From: Myxococcales bacterium
GTDB lineage: Bacteria; Myxococcota_A; Polyangia; Polyangiales; Houyiibacteriaceae
DNA: 33,478 bases
Direction of reading: 5' to 3'
NCBI GenBank assembly: GCA_019637115.1
Contig: JAHBWH010000084.1
Location: 1-33,478, forward strand
The position numbers and the translations under genes were made by a program. The notes below the pieces were generated by a model that searched no databases, was not told the origin of the DNA, and saw only the letters and a list, made by a program, of their open reading frames with translations. This document shows, one piece after another, positions 9,967 through 18,073 of the stretch. Every line of letters begins with the position of its first letter. The stretch's first letter is position 1.

Positions 9967-12900
9967 ATGTTCGAACGCCAACGCGGGGTGTGGTTGTTGT
10001 GGGGGCTCGCGATCGCCGCTTGCGGCGGCGGAGGCCGGGCTGAACCAGACTCCGGTGGAGGATTCAGCGACGCCGCGCCCGACGCGCCGACGACGCGACC
10101 CGACGCGGGCCTCGACGCAGGCTACGACGCGGGTGGTCCGGTCGAGACGGTCGGCTTGTGCGAAGCCTGCGAGGTCGACGACCAATGCGGTCGCTTGGCG
10201 CGCTGCGGCCCGCTCGCCGACGGCGGCCGCGTCTGCTTGAAGCTCTGCAACCCGGAGTTCTTCGACTGCCCGCGCGGGTTCCAGTGTGCGGCCTACGCGC
10301 CGCTCGACTTCGAGGCGGTCTGTCTCCCGGTCGGCACGGTCTGCTGCATCGACGAGGACGGCGACGGCTACGGCGTCGGAGGTCAGTGCCAAGGCAGCGA
10401 CTGCGACGACGAGGACGCCGACCGCTACCCCGGCGCCCCAGAGCGCTGCGACGGCGTCGACCAAGACTGCGACGACGTGATCGACGAGGACGCGACGGAC
10501 TGCGCGACGCAGCGATGCGAGGCCGACGGCGAGGGCGGCTACGCCGAGCGCGCCGATGGCACCTGCGTCGAAGCCGCGTGTGTCGATCCGGAGCCGGCGC
10601 CATGCGGCCTCTACGCCTGCGAGGACGGCGAAGAGCGCGGCGACCGCTGCGCCACGACGTGTGACGCGCTCGGCACCTCCGACGACCGCCTCTGCGCATC
10701 GAGCGCGCACTGCGAGGGCGGGACGTGCATGCCGGACCGCCCCGACGGAGAGGCCTGCGGGCGCGACGCGCAGTGCGCCTCGGGGCACTGCGAGAACGGC
10801 TTCTGCTGCGCGGCTGGCGGCACCTGCTGCCAGACCTCGGCGAACTGTCCTGGCTACCCCGGAGAAGGCACGCTCTGTACGACGCCCTCCCAATGCCGCG
10901 GGACGCGGGGCACGGTGACGTGCAACCCGGAGCGCTTCCAGTGCGAGACGATGTCGGGCGTCCGCGACGACAGCGCGTGCACCGCGGCCATCGTGGCCGA
11001 CGATTGCGGGTTCTTCCGAGACGTTCGGTGCACGGGGGAGCCGCTGCAGACGGAGCCGATGTGCGGGCGCACGTGCACCGCGCACACCGAGTGCGATGAC
11101 GGCGCGCACTGCTTCTTCGGCGCGTGTGTACCCAACCGGCCCGACGGCGAGTCCTGCACCGCGGCGGCTCAATGCGAGAGCGGACACTGCCAGAACGGCT
11201 TCTGCTGCTCGGGCGGCGACTGCTGCGGCACGGCGGTGCACTGCCCCGCGAGCTACCGGGGCGCGCCGGTCTGCCTCGACTCGCGCGCCTGCCAGGGTAC
11301 GCGAGACGCGGCGACGTGCATCGACAGCCGGTGCGGCACCATGCCGGGGGTCCCCGACGACAGCGCGTGCACGAGCGCCATCGTCGCCGACGAGTGCGGC
11401 CTCTATCCCTCCGTGCGCTGCACGGGCGCCGTCGATCAGATGGCGCCCGTCTGCCGGACGAGCTGCCTCGGCCACGACGACTGCGATCCCGGCGCACACT
11501 GCCGCATGGGGATGTGCGTGCTCGACCAGCCCGACGGCGCCGCCTGCACGGACGGACGGCAGTGCACGAGCCGGCATTGCCAGAACGGCTTCTGCTGCGG
11601 CAGCGGCGACTGCTGCAGCCGCGCGACGGATTGCCCGGACGCCTACCGCCGCCCCTCGACCTGCCTCGCGGCGGCGACGTGCCAGGGCGTCCGCCGCGAC
11701 GCGGTCTGCGCCCCAAGCTCGCAGTGCATCCTCGGCGACCCCATCGACGACGATCGCGGCTGCACGGGGCTCGTCTCGAACACCTGCGGGCTCTACCCGA
11801 GCGTGGCCTGCACCTCCGAGCCGGACCAACCCTCGGACCAGATGAGCCGCTGCGCGACGAGCTGCACCGTCAACGGCGACTGCGACCCGGGCGCGTTCTG
11901 CAACGCGATGGGGCAATGCCAGTCCGAAGGGGGCCCCGGCGACGCTTGCACCTCCACGAGCCAATGCTCGGGCGCGCTGAGCTGCGTCGACGGCGTCTGC
12001 TGCACGTCGAGCTGCACGGGCACCTGCGTCGCGTGCAACGTTCCGGGGAACGAAGGGACGTGCAGCCCGATCCCCGCGGGGCAAGACCCCGCCGAGGAGT
12101 GTGGCGGCGTCGCGTGCGGCGGCTACTTCGCGGGCTGGTCGGCGAACGTCTGCTACGAGCGCGCCGACGCGCCGTCCTCGGCGGTCAGCTGCAACGGCGC
12201 GGGAGCCTGTCAGACGGCGGCGCAGGTCTGCCCCGCCCAAGGGCCCGGCAACATCCGCCAGACGTGCAACACGACCTGCCAGAGCCCGAACGGCGGCACG
12301 TGCGCGGGCACGACGGCCCCGATGTGCACCAACCTCGATCTCGGCAGCCAATCGTGCGGGACGGGCGCGTGCCGACGGACGGTGCCGGTCTGCGTCAGCG
12401 GGTCGCCGAACACCTGCACCCCCGGCTCGCCTTCGACGGAGATGTGCAACGGCATCGACGACGACTGTGACGGCGTCGCGGACAACAACATCGCCTCGGC
12501 GTTCGACGCGCACGAGCCCAACGGCTCGTGCGCGGAGCTCGCGACCTTGACCCGCGTCACCACCGACGGCGCCTCGGCGAGCCGCACCGCCTCCGCGAGC
12601 GGGACGGTCTACTACCAAGGCGACGTCGACTTCTATCGGATCCGCGTCGACGAGGACGGCGCCTCCGACTGCATCTTGAACTGTGGGCTCACGCGCGAAC
12701 GCAGCACCCTGCAGGTGACCTTCCGCGCGCCGAGCGGCTCGGGCAGCTACGAGATCTGCGGCGCAGCGACCTCCTGCCCGAGCAGCTGGACCAACTGCTT
12801 CAGCGTCGCGGCGGGGGCCACCCGCACCTTCACCCTGAACGGGCGCACCGCGTGCTGCAGCGGGATCGGCTGCAGCACCGACAACTCCGACTGGTTCTAC

Positions 12901-12987
12901 CTGCGAGTCCGCGGCCTCGGCGCGACGCCGTCGTGGTCCTGCCAACCCTACTCGCTCGAGTACACCGGCGACGAGGCGTGCGGCTGA
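9967..12987 (+). CDS. Large Cys-rich lipoprotein with MopE motif and three 130-residue repeats
   Basis: Encodes 1006 residues from ATG 9967 (GAGG 8 bases before); an in-frame start at 9925 would spoil the signal peptide. The signal ends LAIAAC. An Asp/Ala/Gly-rich spacer follows. A MopE-type metal-binding segment spans about 129-178 (DEDGDGYG, GSDCDDEDADRYPGAPERCD, GVDQDCDDVIDED), and a shorter one lies near 826-842 (CNGIDDDCDGVADN). Between them are three Cys-rich repeats starting at about 10687, 11077 and 11467, the first two spaced exactly 390 bases, plus a partial fourth. Each carries PDGxxC, GHCxNGFCC, CQGTR-like and DDSACTxAIVAD-like blocks. The C-terminal 170 residues look like a beta-rich domain of the pre-peptidase type (VYYQGDVDFYRIRVDEDG). 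It is probably a surface binding or adhesive protein; this is inferred from architecture only. Confidence 0.88.
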   Translation: MFERQRGVWLLWGLAIAACGGGGRAEPDSGGGFSDAAPDAPTTRPDAGLDAGYDAGGPVETVGLCEACEVDDQCGRLARCGPLADGGRVCLKLCNPEFFDCPRGFQCAAYAPLDFEAVCLPVGTVCCIDEDGDGYGVGGQCQGSDCDDEDADRYPGAPERCDGVDQDCDDVIDEDATDCATQRCEADGEGGYAERADGTCVEAACVDPEPAPCGLYACEDGEERGDRCATTCDALGTSDDRLCASSAHCEGGTCMPDRPDGEACGRDAQCASGHCENGFCCAAGGTCCQTSANCPGYPGEGTLCTTPSQCRGTRGTVTCNPERFQCETMSGVRDDSACTAAIVADDCGFFRDVRCTGEPLQTEPMCGRTCTAHTECDDGAHCFFGACVPNRPDGESCTAAAQCESGHCQNGFCCSGGDCCGTAVHCPASYRGAPVCLDSRACQGTRDAATCIDSRCGTMPGVPDDSACTSAIVADECGLYPSVRCTGAVDQMAPVCRTSCLGHDDCDPGAHCRMGMCVLDQPDGAACTDGRQCTSRHCQNGFCCGSGDCCSRATDCPDAYRRPSTCLAAATCQGVRRDAVCAPSSQCILGDPIDDDRGCTGLVSNTCGLYPSVACTSEPDQPSDQMSRCATSCTVNGDCDPGAFCNAMGQCQSEGGPGDACTSTSQCSGALSCVDGVCCTSSCTGTCVACNVPGNEGTCSPIPAGQDPAEECGGVACGGYFAGWSANVCYERADAPSSAVSCNGAGACQTAAQVCPAQGPGNIRQTCNTTCQSPNGGTCAGTTAPMCTNLDLGSQSCGTGACRRTVPVCVSGSPNTCTPGSPSTEMCNGIDDDCDGVADNNIASAFDAHEPNGSCAELATLTRVTTDGASASRTASASGTVYYQGDVDFYRIRVDEDGASDCILNCGLTRERSTLQVTFRAPSGSGSYEICGAATSCPSSWTNCFSVAAGATRTFTLNGRTACCSGIGCSTDNSDWFYLRVRGLGATPSWSCQPYSLEYTGDEACG

Positions 12988-13190
12988 CCCGAGGTCCGAG
13001 CGCGGGCGTCCCCCGCGCTCGGGGCAACATGGGGCTGACCTGAGGTCTGCGCGCGCGCCCACTCGCGCTCGGGGCGACGAGGCGTGGAGCTGACCTGAGG
13101 TCTGCAGACCCGCGCTCGAGGCGACGATGCAGCGGAGCTGAGGTCCGAACGCGGCGGCACGCGGCGACAGGCGCGCGGCCGACCGGAGTG
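12983..13190. repeat. Four imperfect copies of a ~50-base repeat containing GCTGACCTGAGGTC
   Basis: Copies start near 12983, 13032, 13084 and 13133. The core is GGCTGACCTGAGGTCTGC, followed by a variable GC stretch and CGCGCTCGGGGCGACGA. The first overlaps the stop of the Cys-rich gene. The CTGAGGTC core varies little while the rest drifts. The remaining gap to 13294 (320 bases in all) shows no gene. The repeat may be a mobile or structural intergenic element; nothing in it resembles a transposon end. Confidence 0.65.
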
Positions 13191-13294
13191 TCGCTCGTGA
13201 GAGGGCTCGTCGACCACGCGCGACCGGGGCCTGAACGACGACCGGCGTCGAGGGAGCCGTCCGGCCCGCCGATGCGCGCCGACGGGTCCGCGCG

Positions 13295-13300
13295 TATGCT
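13295..13300 (+). promoter_or_regulatory. Candidate -10 box TATGCT for the first Uma2 gene
   Basis: TATGCT ends 6 bases before ATG 13307 and no Shine-Dalgarno is present, so transcription could begin at or next to the start codon (leaderless mRNA). No -35 hexamer is evident at the expected distance. The same layout is seen before three other genes in the window. Confidence 0.4.
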
Positions 13301-13306
13301 GTGGCG

Positions 13307-13888
13307 ATGAACGACCCGGCCCAGCGCGTCGGCGCGACGATCGCGGACCTGCTCGCGATCCCCGACGAGGAGCGCCGCCACGAGATCATCGACGGCGTCC
13401 TCGTGCAGAAGGACGCGGCCTCGGGTCGACATGGACGCGCGCAGCTGCGCCTCTCCCGCCAGCTCGGGCCCTATGACCGTCGCCCAGGCGGGCGCTCTCC
13501 CGGGGGTTGGTGGTTCGCGACGGAAGTCGAGATCCAGTTCGAGGACCACCAGATCCTCAGGCCCGACGTCGCGGGGTGGCGGCGGGATCGCCTCCCTGGT
13601 CCACCCGACGAGATCCCGATCGTGCTGCGACCGGATTGGGTCTGCGAGATCCTCTCGCAGAACCGGCGCAACGACCTGGTCCGGAAGAAGCGCGTCTACC
13701 ATCGCCACGAGGTCGGCCACTATTGGATCGTCGATCCGGACGAGGAGACGCTCTCGGTCCTCCGCTGGCACGCCGACGGATACGTCGAGGTCCTCGTCGC
13801 CGATCGCAGCGAGCGTGTCCACGCCGAACCGTTCGACGAGATCGAGCTCTCGCTCGGGGTGCTCTTCGGCGACGACGAAGACGAGTGA
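13307..13888 (+). CDS. Uma2-family (DUF820) PD-(D/E)XK nuclease-fold protein
   Basis: Encodes 193 residues from ATG 13307; GTG 13301 is in frame but directly abuts the putative -10 box. Family marks are RRHEIIDGVLV at the N-terminus, then GGWWFATEVEIQFE, RPDVAGWRRDR, RPDWVCEILS, the K-containing helix DLVRKKRVYHRHEVGHYWIV, then DPDEETLSVLRW. The Asp of RPDVAGW, the Glu of WVCEIL and the downstream Lys match the acidic/Lys pattern of the PD-(D/E)XK fold. Uma2 proteins are abundant in cyanobacteria and some myxobacteria; their role is unproven. It lies alone, converging on rtcB. A paralogue with the same core is at 18074-18643. Confidence 0.88.
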   Translation: MNDPAQRVGATIADLLAIPDEERRHEIIDGVLVQKDAASGRHGRAQLRLSRQLGPYDRRPGGRSPGGWWFATEVEIQFEDHQILRPDVAGWRRDRLPGPPDEIPIVLRPDWVCEILSQNRRNDLVRKKRVYHRHEVGHYWIVDPDEETLSVLRWHADGYVEVLVADRSERVHAEPFDEIELSLGVLFGDDEDE

Positions 13889-13924
13889 GAGCTCACGGGT
13901 CCCGACTGCACCACGCACGACGAA

Positions 13925-13944
13925 GACTCGTTGGGTGACGAGTC
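13925..13944. terminator. Stem-loop between convergent Uma2 and rtcB genes
   Basis: GACTCGT, loop TGGGTG, ACGAGTC forms a perfect 7-bp stem 37 bases after the Uma2 stop and about 200 bases past the rtcB stop. There is no T-run on either strand, so it is at best a weak bidirectional terminator. The rest of 13889-14152 shows no gene. Confidence 0.35.
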
Positions 13945-14152
13945 GTCTCGACGACGCCGCACCGGGAGAGACGACGGATACTCGTGCCGAGCCGTAGAGT
14001 CCAAGCGCCCTTCTCGGCTTCGTCGTGGTCTTGACGCTTCGCCGCCGCGCGCGACGGACGCCGTGATCCAGGCCGCACGCATCGGACGATGGTAGAGCGT
14101 CCGCGCGCCTCGTGGATCGAGGCGGCGACCCGTGGGATCCGGCGGGGAGTGC

Positions 14153-15700
14153 TCAACCCTTCACGCAGCCGATCGGCCGGATGCGCGCCACCTTCGACGC
14201 GATGCCGCCGCGGGCGACGACGTCGACCACGTCCGCGACGTCCTTGTAGGCCTGCGGCATCTCTTCGACGATCGTCTCCTTCGACGCGCCGCGGACGATC
14301 ACGCCGCGGTCCTCGAGCGCCTTCGAGACGTCGCTCCGCTCGAAGCGTCGCTTCGCCTCGCCGCGGCTGAGCACGCGGCCCGCGCCGTGGCACGCGCTGC
14401 CGAAGGTCTCGGCGCTGCCCGCCTCGCCCTTGAGCACGAAGGAGTAGCGGCCCATGTCGCCGGGGATGATCACCGGCTGCCCCACCGCGCGATACGCCTC
14501 GGGGACGAGCGGGTGGTCCTTCGGGAGCGCGCGCGTCGCGCCCTTGCGGTGCACGAGGATCTCCTTCGGCGCGCCGTCGACGACGTGCTCTTCGATCTTC
14601 GCGATGTTGTGGCAGACGTCGTAGACGGTGCGGAGCTCCGCGCCGAGGCGCCGCTCGAAGACGTCGCGCGCCTTGTTGGTCATCAGCTGCCGGTTCGCGA
14701 ACGCGAAGTTCGCCGCCGCCGCCATCGCCTCGAGGTACTCGTGCCCCTCCACGCTGCGCACGGGCGCGCAGCAGAGCTGGCGATCGACGAGCGGAATGTC
14801 GTACTTCGCCGCCGCGCGGAGCATCTCCGTGATCGCGTCGACGCAGACCTGGTGCCCCAGACCGCGCGAGCCCGAGTGGATCATCAGCGTGATCTGGCCG
14901 AGGCGCAGGCCGAAGGCCTCCGCAGCCTCGGGGTCATAGACCTGGTCCACCACGCCGATCTCCGCGAAGTGGTTGCCGCTGCCGAGCGTGCCGAGCTGCG
15001 GGCCGCCGCGCATCCGCGCCCGCGACGAGATGGCGTCGGCGCGCGCGCCGCGGATCACGCCGTTCTCCTCGACGTGCGCGACGTCGTCGTCGGTCGCCCA
15101 GCCGAGGGTGCGCGCGAAGGGGAGCCCGCCCTCGAGGATGCCGCGCAGCACGTCGCCGCCGATGCGCTCGTCGCTCCGCTCGCCGACGCCGCTCGGGATC
15201 GCGGCGAAGAGGTCGTCGACGAGCTTGCGCGTCCGCTCGAGGCCCTTGCTGGTGCTCTCGAGGCGCGCGCCCTCGACGTCCACGTCGGACGCCAAGAGGC
15301 GGACGCCGCAGTTGATGTCGTAGCCAACCCCGCCCGGGCTGACGACGCCCTCATCGAGGTCGAACGCAGCGACGCCGCCGATCGGGAAGCCGTAGCCCCA
15401 GTGGATGTCGGGCATCGCCATCGAGGGGCCCACGATGCCCGGCAGCGTCGCGACGTTGGCGACCTGCTCGAGCGACGCGTCCTCCCGAAGGTCCGGCAGG
15501 AGCGACTCGTCGGCGTAGACCACGCCGTGGGTCCGCATCGCGCCGCGTTGCGGGATGCGCCAGCGGACTTCGTCGATGGGCTCGAGGGGCACGGGGCTGC
15601 GCCACGGGCGCTGCGCGTGGGGGACGTGCGCGCGGAGCGCGGCGCGCGCCTCTTCTTTGGCGAGCTTCTTCTGCTTCTTCTTGCGGTCTTGGCGAGACAT
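14153..15700 (-). CDS. rtcB: RtcB, RNA-splicing / RNA repair ligase
   Basis: Encodes 515 residues. RtcB joins 2',3'-cyclic phosphate or 3'-phosphate RNA ends to 5'-OH ends, using GTP and Mn(II). Family marks include AMPDIHWGYGFPIGGVAAFD, SPGGVGYDINCGVRLL with the metal-binding Cys about 131, LGTLGSGNHFAEI, MIHSGSRGLGHQV, and the guanylylated histidine in CHGAGRVLSR (about H438, counterpart of His404 in Pyrococcus RtcB). The first 25 or so residues are a Lys/Arg/Glu-rich extension (SRQDRKKKQKKLAKEEARAA) absent from short RtcBs and likely to be a floppy RNA-contacting tail. It follows the archease gene by 6 bases in the same direction, and archease is RtcB's activator. No rtcR or rtcA is adjacent. 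Confidence 0.96.
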   Translation of the reverse strand: MSRQDRKKKQKKLAKEEARAALRAHVPHAQRPWRSPVPLEPIDEVRWRIPQRGAMRTHGVVYADESLLPDLREDASLEQVANVATLPGIVGPSMAMPDIHWGYGFPIGGVAAFDLDEGVVSPGGVGYDINCGVRLLASDVDVEGARLESTSKGLERTRKLVDDLFAAIPSGVGERSDERIGGDVLRGILEGGLPFARTLGWATDDDVAHVEENGVIRGARADAISSRARMRGGPQLGTLGSGNHFAEIGVVDQVYDPEAAEAFGLRLGQITLMIHSGSRGLGHQVCVDAITEMLRAAAKYDIPLVDRQLCCAPVRSVEGHEYLEAMAAAANFAFANRQLMTNKARDVFERRLGAELRTVYDVCHNIAKIEEHVVDGAPKEILVHRKGATRALPKDHPLVPEAYRAVGQPVIIPGDMGRYSFVLKGEAGSAETFGSACHGAGRVLSRGEAKRRFERSDVSKALEDRGVIVRGASKETIVEEMPQAYKDVADVVDVVARGGIASKVARIRPIGCVKG

Positions 15701-15706
15701 GGCGCC

Positions 15707-16120
15707 TCAGAGATCGATGACGAGATGGACGAGGGTCTGGTCCGGGCGAACGTCGAAGGTGGCGTCGTGGTGGGTCACGGCTTTGGCGGGGCGAGCGAGG
15801 GGGAGATCACGAGGCACGCGCTCACCGAAGAGGCGGCCTTCGAAGGAGGCGTGGTCGGGGTCGAGGTGATCGACGACGAGGCGGGTGGGGAGGAAACGCT
15901 CGGTCTCGAAGAGGAAGAGCAGCTCGTTGCCGAGCGCGACGACGAGGTCTGCGCCGTCGAAGGCTTCGAGCGCAATGGGGCGCGTCTCGCGCTCCGCGAG
16001 CGGCGCTTCGCCCGCGACGAGCGCGACGAGCGCGCGCGCCGTCTCCTCGAGCGCGGCCTCGGGCGTCGCGCCCGTGACCTCGAGCGCGAAATCCCCGGTG
16101 TGGTCCAAGAATCGAAACAT
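15707..16120 (-). CDS. Archease, RtcB cofactor
   Basis: Encodes 137 residues from ATG 16120 (GGGGGG just upstream). The open frame continues further up, but that part crosses a repeat and is not protein-like, and 137 is the usual archease length. The N-terminus MFRFLDHTGDFALEVTGATP holds the conserved DHTGD acidic motif. Later come ETARALVALV, GNELLFLFETERFLPTRLVV and KAVTHHDATFDV, and the end is a terminal Asp-Leu. Archease binds metal and speeds guanylylation and turnover of RtcB in archaea and eukaryotes; bacterial archeases are inferred to do the same. The gene precedes rtcB by 6 bases, so the two probably form an operon transcribed leftward. Confidence 0.9.
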   Translation of the reverse strand: MFRFLDHTGDFALEVTGATPEAALEETARALVALVAGEAPLAERETRPIALEAFDGADLVVALGNELLFLFETERFLPTRLVVDHLDPDHASFEGRLFGERVPRDLPLARPAKAVTHHDATFDVRPDQTLVHLVIDL

Positions 16121-16159
16121 GCCCCCCGACGAGGCGCAGAAGGTGGGTCGCGTTCGGCG

Positions 16160-16390
16160 GACCGCAAGCGAGAAACGGCACGACGTCTCTCGAAGGGTGC
16201 GGTCGCTCGATACTCGATCGCAGCGGCGCGCGAAGGAGATCCCCTGACGCGCGTGCGGCACGAGGTCGCTCGTAGGATGCGGCCGCTCGACGCACGATCG
16301 CAGCGCACCGCGAAAGAACATCGGAGGCGCGACCCGACGCGCGTGCGCGGACGCGGCCCCGATCGCAGCGCACCGCGAGAGGCGTCCCGG
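16160..16390. repeat. Four imperfect tandem copies containing GATCGCAGCGCACCGCGA
   Basis: Similar blocks are centred at 16160, 16216, 16296 and 16361 (steps 56, 80, 65). Each holds a GATCGCAGCG-like core followed by GCGCGAA or CCGCGAGA; the longer copies also carry GCGCGTGC and GGTCGCTCG. This is the divergent spacer (16121-16464) between archease (minus) and the FAD protein (plus), so it lies in the promoter zone of both. No gene is seen in it. Confidence 0.6.
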
Positions 16391-16464
16391 AGAGGCGACG
16401 CACGATTGTCGTGCGACGTCCGCGCGTTGCCTGCTACGAAGCGGGCGTCCCGACGACGCGGCGT

Positions 16465-18036
16465 ATGAAGAAGTCACGCTCCACCGAGATCGAGCTCGCG
16501 GTGCACCCGGACGTCCTCCTCGACGAGGCCGCGCTCTTCGCCGCCGCCGTGCGCGCGGCGCGCGCGCGCCCCGGCGACGTGAAGCGCGTCCGGGTGCTGC
16601 GCCGCGCGATCGACGCGCGCCGGGGGCGCGTGCGGATGCAGCTCCGCGTCGCGCTCGACCACGACGACTCGGACGACCTCGAGGCGCCCGCCCCACCCGA
16701 CCTCGGTTCGCTCGGAGGCGCGCCGCCGGTGCTCGTCGTCGGCGCGGGCCCTGCGGGTCTCTTCTGCGCGTGGGAGCTCGCGCGCGCTGGCGTGCGCGCC
16801 GTGATCCTCGAGCGCGGCAAGAGCGTCCAGCCGCGGCGACGCGACCTCGCAGCCCTCACGCAGCGCGGCGTGCTCGATGCCGACAGCAATTACTGCTTCG
16901 GCGAGGGCGGCGCGGGCACCTTCAGTGACGGCAAGCTCTACACGCGCTCGAGCAAACGCGGCGACGTAGAGGAGGTGCTGCGCGCGCTGGTCGCCTACGG
17001 CGCGTCGCCCGAGATCCTCGTCGACGCGCGACCGCACATCGGCACGAACAAGCTGCCCGGCGTGATCACGCAGATGCGCGAGCACCTCGCCTCCGCAGGC
17101 GTGGAAGTGCTCTTCGGCGCGCGCGTGGTCGGCCTCGAGCGCGAGGGCGGCCGCGTTCGGGGTGTGCGCCTCGCCGACGGGAGCACGCTCGAGGGGCGCG
17201 CCGTCGTCGTCGCGCCGGGCCACTCCGCGCGCGACGTGCAGGCGTGGGTCGCGGAGGCGGGCGCGCAGGTCACCTTCAAGCCCTTCGCGCTCGGGGTCCG
17301 CGTCGAGCACCCGCAGCGCTTCGTCGACCGCATCCAGTTCGGGTCGCTCGCGGGCCACCCCGCGCTCGGCGCGGCGGCCTATCGCCTCGTCGAGCGCGCG
17401 CACGGCGCGGGCGTCTTCTCGTTCTGCATGTGCCCCGGCGGCTTCATCGCGCCCGCCGCGACGGAGCCCGGCGGCCAGGTCGTCAACGGCTGGAGCCCGT
17501 CCAAGCGCAACGGCCGCTTCGCCAACAGCGGCTTCGTCACGGAGGTGGGGCCCGCGCAGATCGCGGCGCTCGGCCTCGACCCGGACGATCCCTTCTGTGG
17601 CGTCGCCTTCCAGCGGCGGCTCGAGCGCGACGCCTACGACGCGGGCGGCGGCGACTACGTCGCGCCCGCGCAGCGCCTCGACGACTTCGTGAGCGGGCGG
17701 CTGTCGTCATCTCTGCCCGAGACGAGCTACCCGCGCCCCGTCGCGAGCGCGCGCCTCGACGAGCTGCTCGGCCCGCTCACCCCGGCGCTCCGCGACGCGA
17801 TGCGGCAGATCGACGGACGCATGCGTGGCTTCGCGAGCCAAGCTGGCGTCGCCCTCGGCGTCGAGTCGCGCACGAGCTCTCCCGTACGCTTCGAGCGCGA
17901 CCGTGAGAGCTTGCAGGCGCTCGGCCTCGCGGGCCTCTACCCGTCCGGCGAGGGCGCGGGCTTCGCGGGCGGCATCATGAGCGCGGCGCTCGATGGCATC
18001 CGCGTCGCCCGCGCCATCGCGCGCGACCTCGGCTAG
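16465..18036 (+). CDS. COG2509-type FAD-dependent oxidoreductase
   Basis: Encodes 523 residues from ATG 16465; the upstream in-frame start at 16411 adds a segment unlike the family. Residues 1-75 form the small N-terminal domain of this family (ELAVHPDVLLDEAALFAAAV, KRVRVLRRAIDARRGRVRMQ). The FAD-binding Rossmann motif is VLVVGAGPAGLFCAWELARA (GxGxxG 93-98), with the ribose-binding Glu in VILERGK. Further conserved blocks are NYCFGEGGAGTFSDGKLYTR, VFSFCMCPGGFIAPAATEPG, NGWSPSKRNGRFANSGFVTE and a C-terminal LYPSGEGAGFAGGIMSAALD. The family is widespread but its substrate is unknown. The gene stands alone between a repeat-rich spacer and a Uma2 gene 37 bases downstream. No Shine-Dalgarno is evident. 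Confidence 0.88.
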   Translation: MKKSRSTEIELAVHPDVLLDEAALFAAAVRAARARPGDVKRVRVLRRAIDARRGRVRMQLRVALDHDDSDDLEAPAPPDLGSLGGAPPVLVVGAGPAGLFCAWELARAGVRAVILERGKSVQPRRRDLAALTQRGVLDADSNYCFGEGGAGTFSDGKLYTRSSKRGDVEEVLRALVAYGASPEILVDARPHIGTNKLPGVITQMREHLASAGVEVLFGARVVGLEREGGRVRGVRLADGSTLEGRAVVVAPGHSARDVQAWVAEAGAQVTFKPFALGVRVEHPQRFVDRIQFGSLAGHPALGAAAYRLVERAHGAGVFSFCMCPGGFIAPAATEPGGQVVNGWSPSKRNGRFANSGFVTEVGPAQIAALGLDPDDPFCGVAFQRRLERDAYDAGGGDYVAPAQRLDDFVSGRLSSSLPETSYPRPVASARLDELLGPLTPALRDAMRQIDGRMRGFASQAGVALGVESRTSSPVRFERDRESLQALGLAGLYPSGEGAGFAGGIMSAALDGIRVARAIARDLG

Positions 18037-18061
18037 GAGCTCGTCATCGGGTCGCGCGTGG

Positions 18062-18067
18062 TACGAT
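18062..18067 (+). promoter_or_regulatory. Candidate -10 box TACGAT for the second Uma2 gene
   Basis: TACGAT ends 6 bases before ATG 18074, the same distance as at the first Uma2 gene, and no Shine-Dalgarno is present. This fits a leaderless transcript. No -35 box is evident. Confidence 0.4.
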
Positions 18068-18073
18068 GCGAGC

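Noticed and set aside
9805-13389. A minus-strand open frame of almost 1200 codons opposite the Cys-rich gene
   Set aside because: It is Ala/Arg/Val-rich with no motif and mirrors a gene with a clear signal peptide, Cys repeats and MopE segments; high GC3 on the real strand suppresses antisense stops.
14132-16468. A plus-strand open frame of 778 codons opposite rtcB and archease
   Set aside because: rtcB and archease are unmistakable on the minus strand; the plus frame has only Ala/Arg/Asp-rich shadow sequence.
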